NCBI GenBank assembly: GCA_013399115.1
Contig: VXAA01003138.1
Coordinates: 206,139 to 270,138 of the forward strand
Reading direction: 5' to 3'
Length of the DNA: 64,000 bases
Source: Anseranas semipalmata
Lineage: Eukaryota > Chordata > Aves > Anseriformes > Anseranatidae
The translations under genes were made by a program, and so were the position numbers. The notes beneath the pieces were generated by a model. The model ran no database searches. It was not told the origin of the DNA and worked only from the letters and a program-made list of their open reading frames with translations. Positions 62,148-64,000 of this stretch are shown piece after piece (the stretch's first letter is position 1; every line of letters begins with the position of its first letter).

Positions 62148-63965
62148 TGGGGGGAGAAAGAAAGATTGATTTCTCTTCCCTTAGTGAGTGTTAGCAATTA
62201 GGTAAGCTGATTTGCAGTGAGGTCATCAGTCACAATTGGAAGCTAATTTGAAAATGGATTAGCTTAGAAGTAGTGATTTCTGCTCCTTGGGCTTCAGCAG
62301 CAAATGATTCAATTTTGTAACAGACCTCATAAACCAGCTGAGATCAATGCCTACCTAATGTGCCATTAGGAACTGGGCATGCTCCAGTGGCAGCATGCAC
62401 AGCTGTGGCTGCAGGGAGTTTCCCTGACAGGTTTCCTCTGCTCCATGCTCACTTTCCACAGGTGTGCTAGTTGATTATTTTGCCTCTGGGAATAAACAGT
62501 TTAGGAGAATTGGAATGGGTAAAACTGTTTCCACTTCTCTTGAGAATGAGCTTTTCAGGTGTAAGATCAGTGACAGTAAGAGTGAAGGATTAGTTACCAC
62601 ACCCCTAGGAGAAAAGGGACAAATCTGCTCTGTGAATACAGGAGTCTGGAACAGCACAGTATAGATTAATACGGGAGCTCCTGCCATTTCCAGTGGCAGA
62701 AGGCCCTGATTCTGGTCAAGTTTTTGGGCTGTGTGTGCACATAGGATGAGGAGAAAGACCTTTTCTCCTGCCCTGTCCCCAGATTTCATTTTTTCCCATG
62801 AAAACCTCGACACCATTCCATCGCCTTCTCCAAACTGCTTTGCCTCTTGAAATTTAAGATTACAGCGACATTACCCCATCTATCTGTCTTGGTTCCCCAT
62901 CTGCTTTTCCAGACCTTACAGGTTCAGGGCCAGCTGAGTTCTCCAACTAATCTGCTGCAGCTCCATGCAGCAGGCACAGAGACTTGGGTCTGCAACATCA
63001 CATTGCTGGCCAAGCAGCTAATGGGTAGCTATCATCTGAATGAAGTTGCTCAGGCATTTACTACCAATTGCCTTCAATGAATACAGAGATATTTGTGTAG
63101 AGACTCTGGTGAGAGACTAAATATGCTAATTGCCACCAATGCAGTGGCAGTGATGTGTGGGGATCAGGTGCGTGGTTCAAGTAAGCATTGTTGGGGCAAG
63201 ACTGAATGGCAAAGTTAAAAGTCCTGTTGGGGTGAAACATCTCAATAAGTTTTGCATGCTATCAGTGGTAAGAATTCCACAGTCCAAGATCAGGGTGAAC
63301 TAATAAGCCCTGAGTAATTTGGTTTTCTTTCAGCAAGAATTGTTAAGATTTCAGAGAAGTTTCTGTCCTAATCTTAGGCAAAAGCTTTGGGCTAATACAT
63401 TTAGAATTTCACATTAAAGTCCAATTGGATAAATCAAATATATTTGGATACTTCTATAGTGTTTTGCTAAAATACATTTTGACTTATAAGGTTTGCTTTT
63501 ATTTACCTATAGAAAACTAACTTTTGAGATGGAATTGATCTTAAGCAAAATGAAAGACACTTTCATTTTAAAATGTGAACAATTCTAAAACTTAAAATGG
63601 AAGCCTATAAAAGTTACTTTTTTTCTGACAGACTTTTAACAAGCTGATATTTCTAAATTTTAAAGATAAATCGTGAACATCACCTAATCACCAATCTGTA
63701 ATACCAATATAAATTTGAAAGCAAAAATTGGAAGAATAGTTGAAGAAGATAAAGACTAGATTTCACGCCCTCCTTCTAGGGTGTGTACAATTTATAGTTA
63801 CATTTTATGGTGGACCAGTCAGATACAATGCCAATACAAAGTATTGACAGTTCTAAAATTTAGGCTTTGTTTACCTAGACATTTGTGGATGTATGAATGA
63901 CACAACTTCACATAAAGCAATAAATTGCGTTCAAACTTCAGGCAAGGTGTAGTCACTAACTTTGC

Positions 63966-63982
63966 TTTTTTTTTTTTTTTTT
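63966..63982. repeat. Poly-T (17)
   Basis: Homopolymer run near the window end. Confidence 0.9.
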
Positions 63983-64000
63983 CCCAACGGATAATTCAGA

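Larger units (their letters stand above)
59239..64000. other. AT-rich non-coding stretch
   Basis: No gene or transposon recognised. The patch at about 62340-63080 is less AT-rich and has several short open frames, one of them splice-bounded (see findings). Long homopolymers lie at 61870, 62110 and 63966. Confidence 0.55.

Noticed and set aside
1..64000. tRNA, snRNA, CRISPR, bacterial operon, viral or LTR element signatures
   Set aside because: None seen: no tRNA B-box with cloverleaf, no spaced direct repeats, no LTR pair or primer-binding site recognised.

Overview
The window looks like non-coding DNA from a bird, or less likely another sauropsid. The evidence is four copies (five segments) of CR1-type LINEs. 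Three of the segments carry the CR1 3' end with the short ATTCTGTG-type terminal repeat. I recognised no mammalian SINE or L1. The sequence is AT-rich throughout, with no CpG-island-like block, no tRNA or snRNA that I could recognise, and no coding exon that I can assign to a known gene. The most likely setting is a large intron or an intergenic gene desert. It is a draft assembly: there is one 438-base gap, one 5-base gap and three single Ns, all at or next to low-complexity or repeat sequence.

Layout. 1-4008: unremarkable AT-rich DNA with small AT and GA repeats. 4009-4224: a 216-bp almost pure purine tract ending in 15 phased GGG runs. 4917-6064: two adjacent CR1 segments from different subfamilies, the first internally deleted. 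6065-23182: mostly unique sequence with simple repeats, the large gap (13172-13609), two short tandem duplications and a compact hairpin. 23183-23372: a minus-strand CR1 3' end. 23373-39000: unique sequence with a perfect 11-bp hairpin, a 48-bp tandem duplication and a poly-A tract after an AATAAA. 39001-40155: a T/G low-complexity block followed by a 0.95-kb CR1 that keeps the reverse transcriptase FxDD box. 40156-58646: mostly unique sequence. 58647-59238: a fairly well-preserved CR1 tail that lacks its 3' terminus and has an N at a microhomology junction. 59239-64000: unique sequence with several long poly-A/T runs.

Genes. Most open frames here are short and have the lengths expected by chance in AT-rich DNA. 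I list five splice-bounded candidate exons: 21757-21783 (+), 27214-27299 (+), 43702-43922 (-), 46730-46820 (+) and 53110-53180 (+). They rest only on splice-site quality and an open frame, I recognise none of the encoded peptides, and all have low confidence. I cannot join them into one gene model. I found no sign of a new multi-gene system. The most checkable leads are the candidate exons, the damaged CR1 copies and the assembly breaks.
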